From Chara braunii (lineage: Eukaryota; Streptophyta; Charophyceae; Charales; Characeae), in the NCBI GenBank assembly GCA_003427395.1, contig BFEA01000721.1, positions 77,303 through 109,248 on the forward strand: a DNA stretch of 31,946 nt, given 5' to 3'. The translations under genes and the position numbers were made by a program. The notes beneath the pieces are model-generated. The model did not search any database. It saw nothing but the letters and a program-made list of their open reading frames with translations, and had not been told where the DNA came from. Positions 1 through 9,689 of this stretch are shown here, piece by piece. Each line of letters begins with the position of its first letter. Within the stretch, counting starts at the first letter, position 1.

Positions 1-50
<50 letters not shown>
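1..50. repeat. (GA)n microsatellite at the window start
   Basis: Twenty-five uninterrupted GA dinucleotides. The reading frames through it (Arg-Glu repeats, or Ser-Leu on the other strand) are artefacts. The window starts inside the repeat, so its true length is unknown. Confidence 0.98.
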
Positions 51-54
<4 letters not shown>

Positions 55-143
55 GCAATGGGAGTGCAGTTGCAGTAGATAATAGCCCCTGGGTTCAGGA
101 CAGAATCAGAAATTTCGGAGAAGGAGAAGGGGAAGAGGGGAGT

Positions 144-174
<31 letters not shown>

Positions 175-247
175 CGAGAGTTATTCAATGGGAGTTCAGT
201 TGCAACAAAGAATACCCCTGAGCTCGGGGTAGAATCCGATCACGTGG

Positions 248-329
<82 letters not shown>
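51..329 (+). repeat. Duplicated segment between GA and GACA microsatellites
   Basis: Two diverged direct copies, about 51-115 and 181-243, share CAATGGGAGT, CAGTTGCA and a downstream AGAATC. The first follows the starting (GA)n. The second follows a (GACA)n tract at 148-173 and runs into a pure (GA)n at 250-329. The likely history is duplication of a microsatellite plus its flank. No coding signal is seen. Confidence 0.75.
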
Positions 330-334
<5 letters not shown>

Positions 335-927
335 GCGTACAAGCGTCCATTTGTTTTCCCTTCTTCTTTTTAACGGGCACGTGTCCTATCCTTATGCTCG
401 TCGGAAATTGTTTTCGGAGTGCCAATGAAATCGAGAGTGGCAATGTCACATGTCACACATCGAAAAAGTGTGCAACGCAAAACAGGATCAGGATCAAGAT
501 GCAGATGAAGAGAGAGCAGGACACCGTCCCACGACCAGCCGAGATCAAAGAATCACCAGCGGAGATGACCTCTGATTATAACTCACCTCCGATGTTAACT
601 GCCGTCAAGGCGACTCCAGAAGGACAGACTTATGAAAAGCCCCTGGTCGATCGGCAGGGCGACAAAGAGCGTCCGGCACGACTACCGGTCCGTAGCGAGA
701 CGCGCGACAATCAGCGACCATGAGCGACAGAGGGGTAATCGAATTCCCACTGAGGGCGCGACAATGACCGACGGACAGACAATGAGCGTGACACTAATTG
801 AATCCCAAACCCCCGGATCGATCGTTGATGTCGACACTTTCGAAGAGACTCACGCGCCGAAACCCGGCGATTCCGATTTCACCCAAGTTCATTTCCGATC
901 AATTTTTTTCCCAAGGCCCGCGGCGAG
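330..927. other. Unassigned GC-rich stretch
   Basis: Two overlapping open frames of 109 codons (394-723) and 147 codons (632-1075) cross this stretch. They have mixed composition, no domain I recognise and no start context that favours either. The second frame runs through a poly(A) tract and a retroposon-like insertion, so it is unlikely to be a real gene. A promoter or 5' region of a gene cannot be excluded. Confidence 0.4.
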
Positions 928-977
928 AGACCCGGCCGTAATGATTAAGAAAAAAAAAAAAAAAGACCCGGCCGTAA
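928..977 (+). mobile_element. Minimal poly(A) retroposition with target-site duplication
   Basis: The 14-bp sequence AGACCCGGCCGTAA occurs at 928-941 and again, identical, at 964-977. Between the copies lie only TGATTAAG and an A tract. An A-rich 3' tail flanked by a perfect duplication of this length is the hallmark of target-primed reverse transcription by a LINE, or of a SINE or mRNA carried by one. Here the insert is so truncated that almost only the tail remains, so its source cannot be identified. Confidence 0.75.
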
Positions 978-1349
978 CCTGTGCTGCATACAAACGGTCG
1001 GTGGCTGTCGGAATGTGTTTGAAATTGACGGCTGATGCGAGGGGAACCATTACAGCGGAGTTCGTTGCGCGGTAGCCATGACATGGAAATTGTGGCGGAT
1101 TCGAGCCGTCAACCCGTATTTCTGTAAAAGTCGTAAAGCCATTTCAAGACTTCGTTTCGCGCGCTTTTTGTAAACTCCCCGCTTTTCTTTTTCAAACTTT
1201 TTCCGAATTGGTAGGACCTTCGCCAATGTCGTTGGTTGCTATGGAGCAACGATATTGGCCATTAGACACCGCTAATGTGGGGTGGGGTGGGGGTGCAGCG
1301 ACTGGCCATAGTGCTCGGCACTACCGTCGGTAGCACCGCCGGGACAGCC

Positions 1350-1617
1350 TTGATTGCACCACCCCTGTGGTGCAAACCTACCCCGTGGGCTGGGAGAGAT
1401 CCGGATTGGTTGGTGTTGCCATAGACTAGCGAGAGGATGCCCACCCCGCATCACAGTGATGAGGGGCTGGTGCAGCCTTGCTCTTGCACGACTCCTGTGG
1501 TGCAAACCTACCCTGTGGGCTGGGGAGAGATCCCGGTTGGTTGGTGTTCCCAGTACTATACATACATAGACTGAGAGGATGTTCCCAGTACTATATACAT
1601 ACATAGACTGAGAGGAT
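1350..1617 (+). repeat. Tandem-type duplications with hairpins
   Basis: A segment of about 72 bp at 1350-1421 recurs at 1479-1553, sharing CTGTGGTGCAAACCTACCC and GGTTGGTGTT. In the first copy TGCACCA pairs with TGGTGCA across a short loop; the pairing is weaker in the second. Between them lies another hairpin (CCCC-GCATCA and TGATG-A-GGGG, about 1443-1467). A 35-37-bp unit is then repeated head to tail at 1546-1580 and 1581-1617, starting GTTCCCAGTACTATA. No product is inferred. Confidence 0.75.
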
Positions 1618-1776
1618 GAGATAGACGAGAAAGAAGAGTACATCGATGGATTGAGAGAAGAATATAACCTCTCTCTCTGGGCCCTGCAGAATGGACCGAC
1701 GGCGGTGGAGCGCTACCGGGTGTGCTCCGCTGCCCAGGTCTTCGAGAGCAGCATGACGGTGCTGGACGTTTCCTGA
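1612..1776 (+). pseudogene. Possible GC3-rich exon relic, 54 codons
   Basis: After a TGA at 1609-1611 this frame is open to a TGA at 1774-1776. It starts with an acidic charged stretch (EDEIDEKEEYID), then a segment containing LWALQNGPTAVERYRV, and ends VFESSMTVLDVS. From about 1666 nearly every third codon position is G or C, as in coding exons of many plants and unlike the surroundings. CTCTCTCTGGGCCCTGCAG ahead of 1690 resembles a 3' splice site, and CCCAG-GTCTTC near 1735 could be a donor. I do not recognise the family. A chance open frame in GC-rich sequence is the alternative. Confidence 0.3.
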
Positions 1777-1779
1777 GGC

Positions 1780-3086
1780 GGTGCGGCGGCGGGCGGATGA
1801 CAGCAGGAGGATGACAACAGTGCGGTGATGCCCGAAGTCTCCCACGACGGCGCAGCGGTGGGTGGGCAATGGTAGGCGGATGACGAGATAGGGTGAGAAG
1901 GCGACTACCATCGCGAGGTGAGTAGAAGGCGGGTGCTGGGATGTAGGGGAAAGGGTGTGGTTAGACAGAATTCACTGAGCACTGCATGGGGGAACATGAG
2001 AGGCATTGTCCTGCTTATGCCGTGCTTTTGATTGAAGAAGAGGAACATCGTGAGGGTGTGTGAGAAAGGTACGGGGAGTGGGAGGGAGTGCGCTACTTCA
2101 TGGTGACACCGTGAGGTGGCACAGTGGGGGATCATGGTTGCAAGGGCGTGGGGGGTAGGCTTATTACGGGTGGGCACAATTGGTAATGACAGTACCCCTT
2201 TCATCTCTTTGGACTACTTGTGAGGGGCGGCTGGCAGGCTCAGCAGTTAGTCTCGCGACGTGGTTTGGGCTCCTGTGATGGTGGTTCGAGCGACAGTCCG
2301 TTTATCTTCATCGTCCGGCTTTTTCGTGGTGATGAATTAGTATGGTCGACCATAGGTGGTCGGGTGCTTGAAAGTCAATGGACGAGGAGGTGAGGTTTGG
2401 AGGAAGGGGAGTGTTGTTGTTTGGTTCCTTCTCTTTATACCCATCTAGAATTGTTGTGATTAGATTACTAAAAAAGTCCTTGTACATTTTTTTGCAAAGT
2501 CAATACTATTGCTATCTGGTCCTTTGACTCTCTGTTCAAATATCTTGATGAGATTTCGGATCCTTTAGTTCAATTTCGTTTTCTGGCTTTGAATTTCTGT
2601 TTTGATCCTTACCGTATTTTTTTCCTTATTTTAGTTGCCAATTGGTTGATTTTATCTTTAATCTATCTTCGAATTATGACATGTCACCTTGTCTGGAACC
2701 CTGATATTCAATTCTTAGTTTGATTTTCTGATGTAGAGGGTCGAAAATTGAATTTAATTCCGATGTCTAATTACTCATTCCTAAGGACTATCCTCCTGAT
2801 AGGGTGAAGCTCTAAAAAATCGGACTAAATTCTGATGTCTAAGTGGTCATTTTTAGGCATGGCTCTGATTCTTAATCTCGAAGTCTAAAGTTCTCACTGG
2901 TCTCTTAAATTTGAATATCATTGTTGGAAAAATGCTCCTATCTGTTTTCTGCCATTGAATCTTCTATTGTTTGGGGATTCTAAAGAAACAAATCATAATT
3001 GAGTCTTAGTTTGTGATGCTCTGGGGCTAGGAGTTATAGGCGATGAATGGAATTCAAGTTATCTTCTTTAGGGTTCGAGCCCCTCC
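1780..3086. other. Unassigned: G/A-rich then T-rich sequence
   Basis: About 1780-2210 is purine-rich on the plus strand and has only short frames. About 2400-3060 is T-rich and intron-like in composition, with loosely repeated motifs (GATGTCTAA near 2760 and 2835, GAAGTCTAA near 2880). I see no splice-bounded exons, tRNA or recognised repeat. Confidence 0.5.
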
Positions 3087-3578
3087 TTGCGAGGGTTGCA
3101 CAAGGTGGGTGGTGTGATCCTTGAGAGGGTAGGGGCGATACTGAGGGTTTGTCCTTCTTTGGGACACGCTGATTTTTGGGTCGGGTCATCTATGGCAGTT
3201 GGGGAAAGAGGACAAGGGGTATTGATGTCAGCAAGGGGGGAAGCCAAGAGGGTTGTTTCACTTAGCAGGGTGGGACAGGAGCGAAGGGGGGTCTTCGACT
3301 TTACGGGGGCATACTTTAGGGTGTATTGTATGCAGTTGAGGGAGCAGGAATATTATTTAGGGGGTTGTTCTAAACTGGGCTGGGAGGTGAGGGAGTGTCT
3401 TCTCGCGGAGGCAGTGAACAAACAAATTGAAGGGGTAATTTTTTGGGAGAGGAGTAATCCGCTTGGTTTTTGTGCGCCGCTTACATGCAACTGGGATCTA
3501 GTAGGCGTTGAAATTCCATGGGAAGAGAGGATGTTGTTTTCCTCCCTTCCCTCTTCTTGTGGGAATATAAGGCATTAA
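3087..3578 (+). CDS. Unrecognised 163-codon open frame
   Basis: The frame starts at an ATG at 3087 and stops at 3576-3578. The predicted protein is Gly-, Arg- and Val-rich (it starts MRGLHKVGGVILERVGAILR) with scattered Cys and Trp, but no signal peptide, transmembrane segment or motif I can name. No paralogue is seen in the window and no splice or promoter signal supports it. The plus strand here is G-rich, which makes stop codons rarer by chance. Treat it as an unconfirmed hypothetical. Confidence 0.15.
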   Translation: MRGLHKVGGVILERVGAILRVCPSLGHADFWVGSSMAVGERGQGVLMSARGEAKRVVSLSRVGQERRGVFDFTGAYFRVYCMQLREQEYYLGGCSKLGWEVRECLLAEAVNKQIEGVIFWERSNPLGFCAPLTCNWDLVGVEIPWEERMLFSSLPSSCGNIRH

Positions 3579-3959
3579 AACGTGCATCTGATTTTTCTGA
3601 ATTGTTGATTTTTCGAATTTCGAATCGAAAAATTATTCAAAGTTGGGTGCTCGTGGCAGGGGGTTATGATGGTTGCGATCTTGGGAGATAACGCGCTCTG
3701 CGGCGAAGGGGCTAGCCTGTAGGGTAGAAACAGGGTACAGCAACGGTGAAGATGGTGGCTTTATCACGGTAAGACATGTCGGGGTAGGGTTGAGGTTTGT
3801 TCTACGGGATACATGCAACCAAGACCTATAGGAGTTGGATTATCAGAATTATAGTTATGACGTTAATTGGTGGTTTATTTGGTATCTATTGAAGTCCTCG
3901 GTCCCGGTGGTTTGCGAATAGACGAGGCCAGAATGATGTTGGTTGATGATGGGGCTTGG

Positions 3960-4647
3960 TCGCGCTGTCAGAGCAGAAACCCTTACAAGGGTATCTACTC
4001 GGGATTTTCAATGTCAGACACTGTCAGACTGATAATAAGATTTCATTTAGATGATCATACCTGATGAGATTGGGGTACTTGCGAAAGCCTATTCAGACCA
4101 GACCTACCACCGAACGTATCTCGATCAGGAGGTTGGCGACCAGTGGGCTGCGTGGCAGGGGCAGATGCGGCTTTCTGGGCCATAGGATGAGTTCCTGCTG
4201 GAGAATAAACTTCAAAATAAAGAGCGGTTTTGTTTGGTGTGAAACAGGAGCTAACCCAGTAGGTTGATATGAGAGACTTTCACACGACAGATACCAGGAT
4301 CGAATCTTATATCATACTACTTGGGCTAGCTCATTTTGGAGTGGCCCGTTCTGGAGGCAGCATGGCGTGTTTGATTTCGACCGCGCGATCTTATGGCCGA
4401 TTTGCATAGCCCCAACGCAAGGATGACACGCATAAGCCAAGAAATGACCCAAATTTTTTTCAATTGTTTTATGGTTCGATTCCATCATGAATTGAACCCA
4501 GGTGTGCATTTGTGGCACAGGGAGTAAAAATGGACCGTTAGCCAATGAAAAAAAAAAAAACCATAGAAACTAAAACCACTCGCCAAGTGGCGCGTATGGG
4601 AGGATGAAGCCTCCCCATGTGACAACGAGCACCCGTTTTAAACGGGT
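3960..4647 (+). mobile_element. Family H repeat, copy H1
   Basis: The first of two tandem copies of a hairpin-rich repeat. It starts with CTGTCAG...CAG followed by the palindrome ACCCTTACAAGGGT (3979-3992). Order downstream: a segment with CCTATTCAGACCAGACC, a GGCTAGCTCATTTTGGAGTGGCC hairpin region (about 4323-4347), the motif CGCAAGGATGACACGCATAA, a TTGAACCCAGGTGTGCATTTG segment, and a terminal cassette of three hairpins (4581-4592, 4598-4615, 4631-4647). Copy H2 has the same order about 690 bp later and H3 repeats the right half at 19955-20338. No open frame is conserved among copies, so any product is probably RNA. Non-autonomous retroelement, LTR or SINE-like are all possible classes. Confidence 0.7.
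4581..4647 (+). other. Three-hairpin cassette of H1
   Basis: Three consecutive perfect stem-loops: CGCCAAGTGGCG (4581-4592); GGGAGG, six-base loop, CCTCCC (4598-4615); and ACCCGTTTTAAACGGGT (4631-4647). The homologous cassette in H3 at 20263-20338 has hairpins in the same order and spacing, with different bases but restored complementarity. Confidence 0.85.
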
Positions 4648-4651
4648 AACC

Positions 4652-5760
4652 ACGCTGTCAGGACAGAAACCCCTAAGAGGGTTCATGCCCAAGTTTTTTT
4701 AAGGACAGACACTGTCCGAATTTTTTTTGTTGGATTGGAACACTTGATGAGAATGACGTTGCCTAAGTTTATTCAGACCAACCCCATGACCGAGAGACTT
4801 AAATTTTTTTAGAGTCTGGCATCGTTGGCGTCCGATCGAAACAGTGGGAGTCGACAATATGGCCTGTCGTGCACAATTCTCAATAAGGTCGCAGGAGCAT
4901 GCGATCGGTGGGAGCATTACTTCTACTATCTAAAGGAGTGTCGCGGGGCATAAGTTGTAGGTACGCTGATATTTTTATATCGTGCCGTGTATACGGACGC
5001 GGCATGAGTGTCGTGCCGCTAGACGGCCGCCATGCCGATGGCGGTGCGGCTGGTCGACGACGGGGAAACGGTAGGTAAAGCCTGCTAAGGCTTTTTGGGG
5101 CGGCCTGCTGACGGCAACTCTTCATACAGAAGAACTGTTGATCTAGCTTTCGTAGTAGGAGTTAGCCCTGTAGGTACTACGACAACAGACTGTCACCCAA
5201 CGGGCGCTGGGATCGAGCCAGACGACGATATCACCGGCTAGCTCCTTTTGGAGCTACCCCAGGTAACGAGCGCGGTCGTTTTTTGCCCGTTCAATCGCAA
5301 GATCGTACGTCCAGGAACAACCACGCCGATCGTTGGTGGCCGCTGCGCAAGGACGACGCACATAAATCGAGAAGTGGTCCAAAAACTTTTCCCATTGTGG
5401 ATCCCCGAAAGGGGTCGAACTCAGGTCTGTATCTCAGCAGTTTGTGGGGGGGGGCAGGGCCCATAGGCTGCCCTACATTGCTGGCAGGATATGAAAGGGG
5501 GGGAGCAACTGTGAAAAAGAGCGCAACCTCGTTCACCTAGTTGCATCTGGATTCGAACTCGAGTTTGTGTTTCAACAGTTCATGGGTGCCCAATGACTCC
5601 ATGAACTGCCCTGCCTCATTAGCAGGGCCTAGCTGCAGCAAGGGAAAACCCCTTTTCATTAGGATTCGAACTCAGGCTTGTATTTCAGCAGTTCGTGGGT
5701 GTATAACGAATTTGAAGTGGTCATTGGCTTATGCCAATGAAAAAAAAAAATATATATATA
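4652..5760 (+). mobile_element. Family H repeat, copy H2, with tandem 3' modules
   Basis: Starts with CTGTCAGGACAG (4655-4666), then AACCCCTAAGAGGGTT and a GGACAG...CTGTCC hairpin, collinear with the start of H1. Downstream are the perfect hairpin TAGCTCC-TTTT-GGAGCTA (5239-5256), the conserved CGCAAGGACGACGCACATAAATCGAGAA, a CCCC-GAAA-GGGG hairpin (5403-5414), and the motif GAACTCAGGTCTGTAT. The latter part is repeated about every 115-120 bp (near 5415, 5550 and 5665) with ATTCGAACTC. Further hairpins are GTTCATGG with CCATGAAC (5578-5606), GCCCTGC-CTCATTA-GCAGGGC (5608-5628) and TCATTGGC-TTAT-GCCAATGA (5721-5740). Open frames of 72-85 codons here overlap in several frames and are not conserved in H1 or H3. 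Confidence 0.7.
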
Positions 5761-6201
5761 GGGCGCTACAACATTAGTGTGAGTATGAGGTGAGTGAGGT
5801 AGTTGATGCCTCACGTGAGATTTGCCTTGCCTCGTTAGCAGGCACCTGGGGAAAAATAAAAAATAAAAAAAAATGAGTTCAAAGCTTTTAAGGGGGAAAT
5901 TTTATTTTTCTTGTTTTTTGGGTTCGCACCAGCATTTGTTTGGTGGCCGAAATAAATTTTTTCTGACTTTTCATTTTTTTATGTGGATGCGTGGGCACCT
6001 AACCCACGCGTTTGATTTTTTTCAGATTGTTTTATGTAACGAGTTTTTCATTAAAAATCGTCAAAATTGAGGTACGTTTTGGTACCCCCACTTGATTGTC
6101 ATGAGGTTTGAACTTGGGACTACTTTTTAGCAGGAGGGGTGGCTCAACGAGCATTGCTGAGCACACCCCGCCGACAAAGCAGGGCTGAGGGAAAACGAGG
6201 T

Positions 6202-6203
<2 letters not shown>
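5741..6203. other. A/T-rich flank of H2 with one more related hairpin
   Basis: A poly(A) and TA tract (5741-5760) follows H2. A hairpin at 5823-5844 (TGCCTTGC, loop CTCGTTA, GCAGGCA) repeats the design and loop of the one at 5608-5628. The rest to 6203 is T-rich, with a GCTCA...TGAGC pairing near 6144-6164. No gene is seen. Confidence 0.6.

Positions 6204-6252
<49 letters not shown>
6204..6252. repeat. Poly(T) tract, 49 bases
   Basis: An uninterrupted T run, which could be the A tail of a minus-strand retroposon. No convincing target-site duplication is visible around it, so the origin is open. Length may be unreliable because homopolymers are hard to sequence. Confidence 0.9.
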
Positions 6253-6295
6253 CTTTCCTTATTTGGGGAAAAACAAGGCTGCCAAAGCAATGAAG

Positions 6296-6569
6296 GAGAA
6301 GAAGAGAAGGAAAGTTATAAAAGAAAAGGAAACTAATCAGGTTGCGGTCGAGACCAGATGCAGGGCAAAAAAATATCTAGATCATGAGTTGATAGCATAC
6401 TGTTGGGTTCAAAAGTCTGTTGTAAATGACTTAGTTNAGAAGAAGAGTTAAAAAAAAAAAGGCCACGAATCTGATTGCGGTCGAGACCAGATGCAGGGCA
6501 AAAAAATATCTAGATCATGAGTTGATAGCATACTGTTGGGTTCAAAAGTCTGTTGTAAATGACTTAGTT
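6296..6569 (+). repeat. 133-bp tandem duplication with an ambiguous base at the junction
   Basis: A 95-bp segment at 6342-6436 recurs without difference at 6475-6569 (both start TTGCGGTCGAGACCAGATGC and end ATGACTTAGTT). The A/G-rich stretch before each copy is similar but diverged. The single N at 6437 sits exactly where the first copy ends. A real recent duplication and a mis-joined assembly both fit. Confidence 0.85.
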
Positions 6570-6589
6570 CAGCCATTTGCAGTTGCGTC

Positions 6590-7100
6590 TGGCATAGGGT
6601 AGCAGCCAAGTGCATTGCTGGGGATAGGAACCTGGTGTTCCTAGGGGAATATCAAGGATTTCAACCCTTAATCTTGTTTTTTATCAAGGGCTGAGGCCAG
6701 CTACAATTTTTGGCTGAGGAAGTTGGGCTGGTCAGCAGCTGCCTCACACATTTGAGGTGCTGCCCACACTCTACTTGGGTGCTGACCAGTTCGTGGGAGG
6801 AGCTGCTGTAACTGTTGAGTGAGGATGGAATGCTAGCTGGAGAAGGGAGCAGTAGTGAAGGTTTGCAGTGGAGGCTGAGAGAGGAGATTGCCATAGTCAC
6901 CATCTATGCAATGGTGGAGGTGCTGCCGGCCATAACCGCAGCCATAGCGACGACGGCGGGGGAGGCACTGCTGCTTTTTGCGGCAACTGCGGCAGCAGCG
7001 TGGAAGTGATGCCGAACTTTTACGGCGTCGACGGTGTTTTTTTAGCAGCGACACGGAAGCACTGCCCGTGGGGTTTAATAGTAAATGTCTTTCCTTGAGC
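6590..7100 (+). repeat. Hairpin plus GCTGCC repeat region
   Basis: Short stems are followed by GTGCTGCC-like motifs: GCCTCA with TGAGG before TGCTGCC near 6739-6763, CCCA with TGGG before TGCTG near 6760-6783, then GTGCTGCCGGCC (6919) and GTGATGCCGAA (7006). The same combination recurs at 18050-18400 and 21240-21730. Frames of 64-80 codons overlap on both strands and look like by-products of GC-rich triplet-like sequence. Confidence 0.5.
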
Positions 7101-8578
7101 TAAAACTGAGTTGAGATAGGATAGGTACTGTAATGAGTACTGTGCCTAGACCCTTCAGTGATGTTAATCGATGATAGGTTGAGTCACTTATGGATTGCAT
7201 AGTCGTAACTGTCGACAAACTTGCGAAGTATGTAGTTACTTGGTTAGAGGTCTGGCTAATCCGAAGGGAGGTCTATGTTAAATATATGTAGTATATATAT
7301 ATCATTTTTTGTGTCAGTTTTATTTTGGTTGTGTTTATGTGTGTGCCTTTTATTATATCATGTTTTTTGTTTGATTAGTGACGTATGTATGGATTGCATT
7401 CCAAGAGGACATAAGTTTTGCATGAAACCCACGTCTGGCATGAAAGCAAAGGTGAATGGGGTGACTCGTTTCTATGGAAGGTGATTCTTCCTTAAGGAAA
7501 TCTTCCAGCGTGTATAATTTGTCCTCAAGGGAAGTGCACTCTTGAATTGTTATTCCTTCGTTGATGCTTAAGGAAGCAGTTATGAGCCTTGAGAATGATA
7601 GTGAGACCCACCCCGGAACTGTGTTCCTGGTCTATTGTGGGGTGTTGTTATTTTTTCTTTAAATAGGAAAGTAACCGTATTATCATGTAAAAGAGGAGGA
7701 AAGAGTTTGTTCCCTTGTTTAAACCGTGATGGCAAAGTTGGGCAACTATTGCTTAGCAAGGGTGGGTCTAGAGTGACGACCTAGGCTAGACTCTCACTAG
7801 GTACGATCACCATCATATTTAGAGAGGTGTGGGATTGTCACCTGTTGTCTTCATATGTATGAGTAAGGTTGTCTTGCTAAACTTTATGGGTTTAGTAAGG
7901 TGCAAACGTTCGAATCAGAGATGGTTGTGGTGAGGCTCGATCTTTAGAGTGGGGCTCAAGAGTCAAGATGTTATCTCACGAGGATTACACCGCCTCTCTG
8001 TATCATATATTTCCCTTAAAGTTGAAGAAGTAGCAGTTGTATCATGTTATTTACTCATTGCTACTCCTATTCTTGCCTTATAGAGTTTTTCCACTATGTC
8101 CTGAAAGTTATTTTGTTGCAGCGGTTGAGTCAAATTCATGCTAACTTTTATAAAGCATACTATATATATATATATATATTTTCCCCAACCACAACCTTAA
8201 GAAACAATTTGTGTTTATCATGTTGTGAATTATTATTGTGAGTATATGTTATCTATCTTGGGTTGTACTGCATTTTGGATTCATGTTTGGAGTATCCACC
8301 TATGTAACATATATGTGTCATATCCTTCCTTGATAGTAGAAGTGATAATTGACTAATGTCTGAGTTATCATGTGAAGGTTTTATCAAGTGAATATTTGTG
8401 TTTTATTTTAGGTGAATATTTGTTTAAAAGACTCTCTTCGGTATCGTCGTTGTTCTGAATAGGTTCTCATGCGCGCTCACATGATTAGTGTTGGGATATA
8501 TTTTATATTTGACTTAGTTGCGTAACCTCTTTCGAGTCTCAGCCGTAAGACGACTCGTTGTTTGCGCAACAGGTGATG
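7100..8578. other. Unassigned region with hairpins, 5' of the Gag pseudogene
   Basis: No gene was recognised. Hairpins include TTCCTTAAGGAA (7488-7499), GGAAC-TGT-GTTCC (7615-7627) and a ten-pair stem with one mismatch, CTTGCTAAAC with GTTTAGTAAG (7873-7899). A short TA tract lies at 8160-8179. Its position just before a Gag relic would suit an LTR plus leader, but I found neither a matching downstream repeat nor a clear primer-binding site. Confidence 0.4.
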
Positions 8579-8579
8579 G

Positions 8580-9680
8580 GGTCGAGGAAGCTCAAGATGG
8601 AAGGTTCGCAAGAGACGATTGGGGTTGAGAAACTCGCTTATCCTCTGGATCTACGGAAATGGGAGCGAGACAACCTGTCAGGGACTATCATGTTTCTGAC
8701 TTCCTTGACAAGTTCGGACAGATAGCGTCCTACTGCAAGTGGAATAAGGAGCGAATGCTAGAAGAGGTTATAAAGTATATCCATATAGACTTGAAGGATG
8801 AAGTCGGTGGGTTAATTAGAAGAGCGGGATCATCCTGGAGTAAGTTTCATAATGTCATGTGACAAACATACTGGCTAGGTGAGGAAAAACTGACCAAGGA
8901 CGATCTTGAAAAGATAGATCGGTTCAAATATGTGTCAGTGGGGCAGTTTCTCGCAGAATATGAACATGCTTCTCGCAAAGTCTGGACACTGTCTGCATAT
9001 GACAAGTGCTTTGTTTTCCTTATGAATTTCACGGATGCAGAGCCGCGAGATTTAGTTCGTGTGACAGAAGGAAGACTCATATGAGACAAAATCCGAGATA
9101 ATTTTGTATAAGGGGATTTCGATCAGCACCTTTGTCATACTCTGCATGAGGCAAGAAAAAGAAAGGAGTCGCGAGATTGTGAGAAGAGTGAGCATGATAG
9201 AATGACGAATGTTTTTGCAGTTGACACCTCTAAGGGTATGAAAAGTGGACTTCAAAAGGACATTAAGGTGACCGAGCGGAATCATAAATGGGGTGAAGGG
9301 AAGAAATATGAGTCATGTGTTGAGAGAAAGGAAATGTAGACTAGACCACTAAATGTCGCGACTCATACCTGTGAAAGGACGATTGACGTCTCAAGCGGGA
9401 AGAGGAAAGAAAAACAAGGGCGCCACAAAGAAGCTGGTATAGACCTACCTCTTGCTACATCTGATACCAAAAAGGAGTGAGATGATAAAGAGACATCATC
9501 AACTGTTAGTTGGGCAAGGCGAAAAAACAACAGGCGGCAAGAACAATGGTCGAAAATTGCATGTGGTTGTTGTGGGAAAGCCGGTCATACTCCTCGCAAA
9601 TGCAAGAGAACGAAAGATAGAGTCAATTTTTCTCCTAATAGTTACCATCATCTCACTTATCCCATATATGGCAAGAAAGA
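8580..9680 (+). pseudogene. Retrotransposon Gag pseudogene (zinc-knuckle type)
   Basis: One forward frame, broken by several stops, can be followed from about 8580 to 9680. It reads RDYHVSDFLDKFGQIASYC, then WLGEEKLTKDDLEKIDRFKY, VSVGQFLAEYEHASRKVW and a lysine/arginine-rich part. It ends in a zinc knuckle with C-X2-C-X4-H-X4-C spacing (CGCCGKAGHTPRKC, codons 9562-9603). A charged helical Gag followed by one CCHC knuckle is typical of LTR retrotransposons, where Gag packages the RNA and the knuckle binds it. In-frame stops include TGA at 8860-8862, TGA near 9081, TAA near 9108, TAG near 9338 and TGA near 9478. Shifted frames upstream hint at an indel near 8640. I could not place a protease, reverse transcriptase or integrase downstream, so it is a degraded fragment. 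Superfamily (Gypsy or Copia) cannot be decided. Confidence 0.7.
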
Positions 9681-9689
9681 GGTACAGTA

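Noticed and set aside
142-449. Open frames encoding Arg-Glu or Ser-Leu repeats at the GA tracts (also near 15300-15840, 20461-20742 and 27166-27576)
   Set aside because: They are translations of (GA)n or (CT)n microsatellites and have no independent coding support.
8520-8580. Primer-binding site of an LTR retrotransposon ahead of the Gag relic
   Set aside because: No match to the usual initiator-methionine site (TGGTATCAGAGC) or another clear tRNA 3' end is visible.
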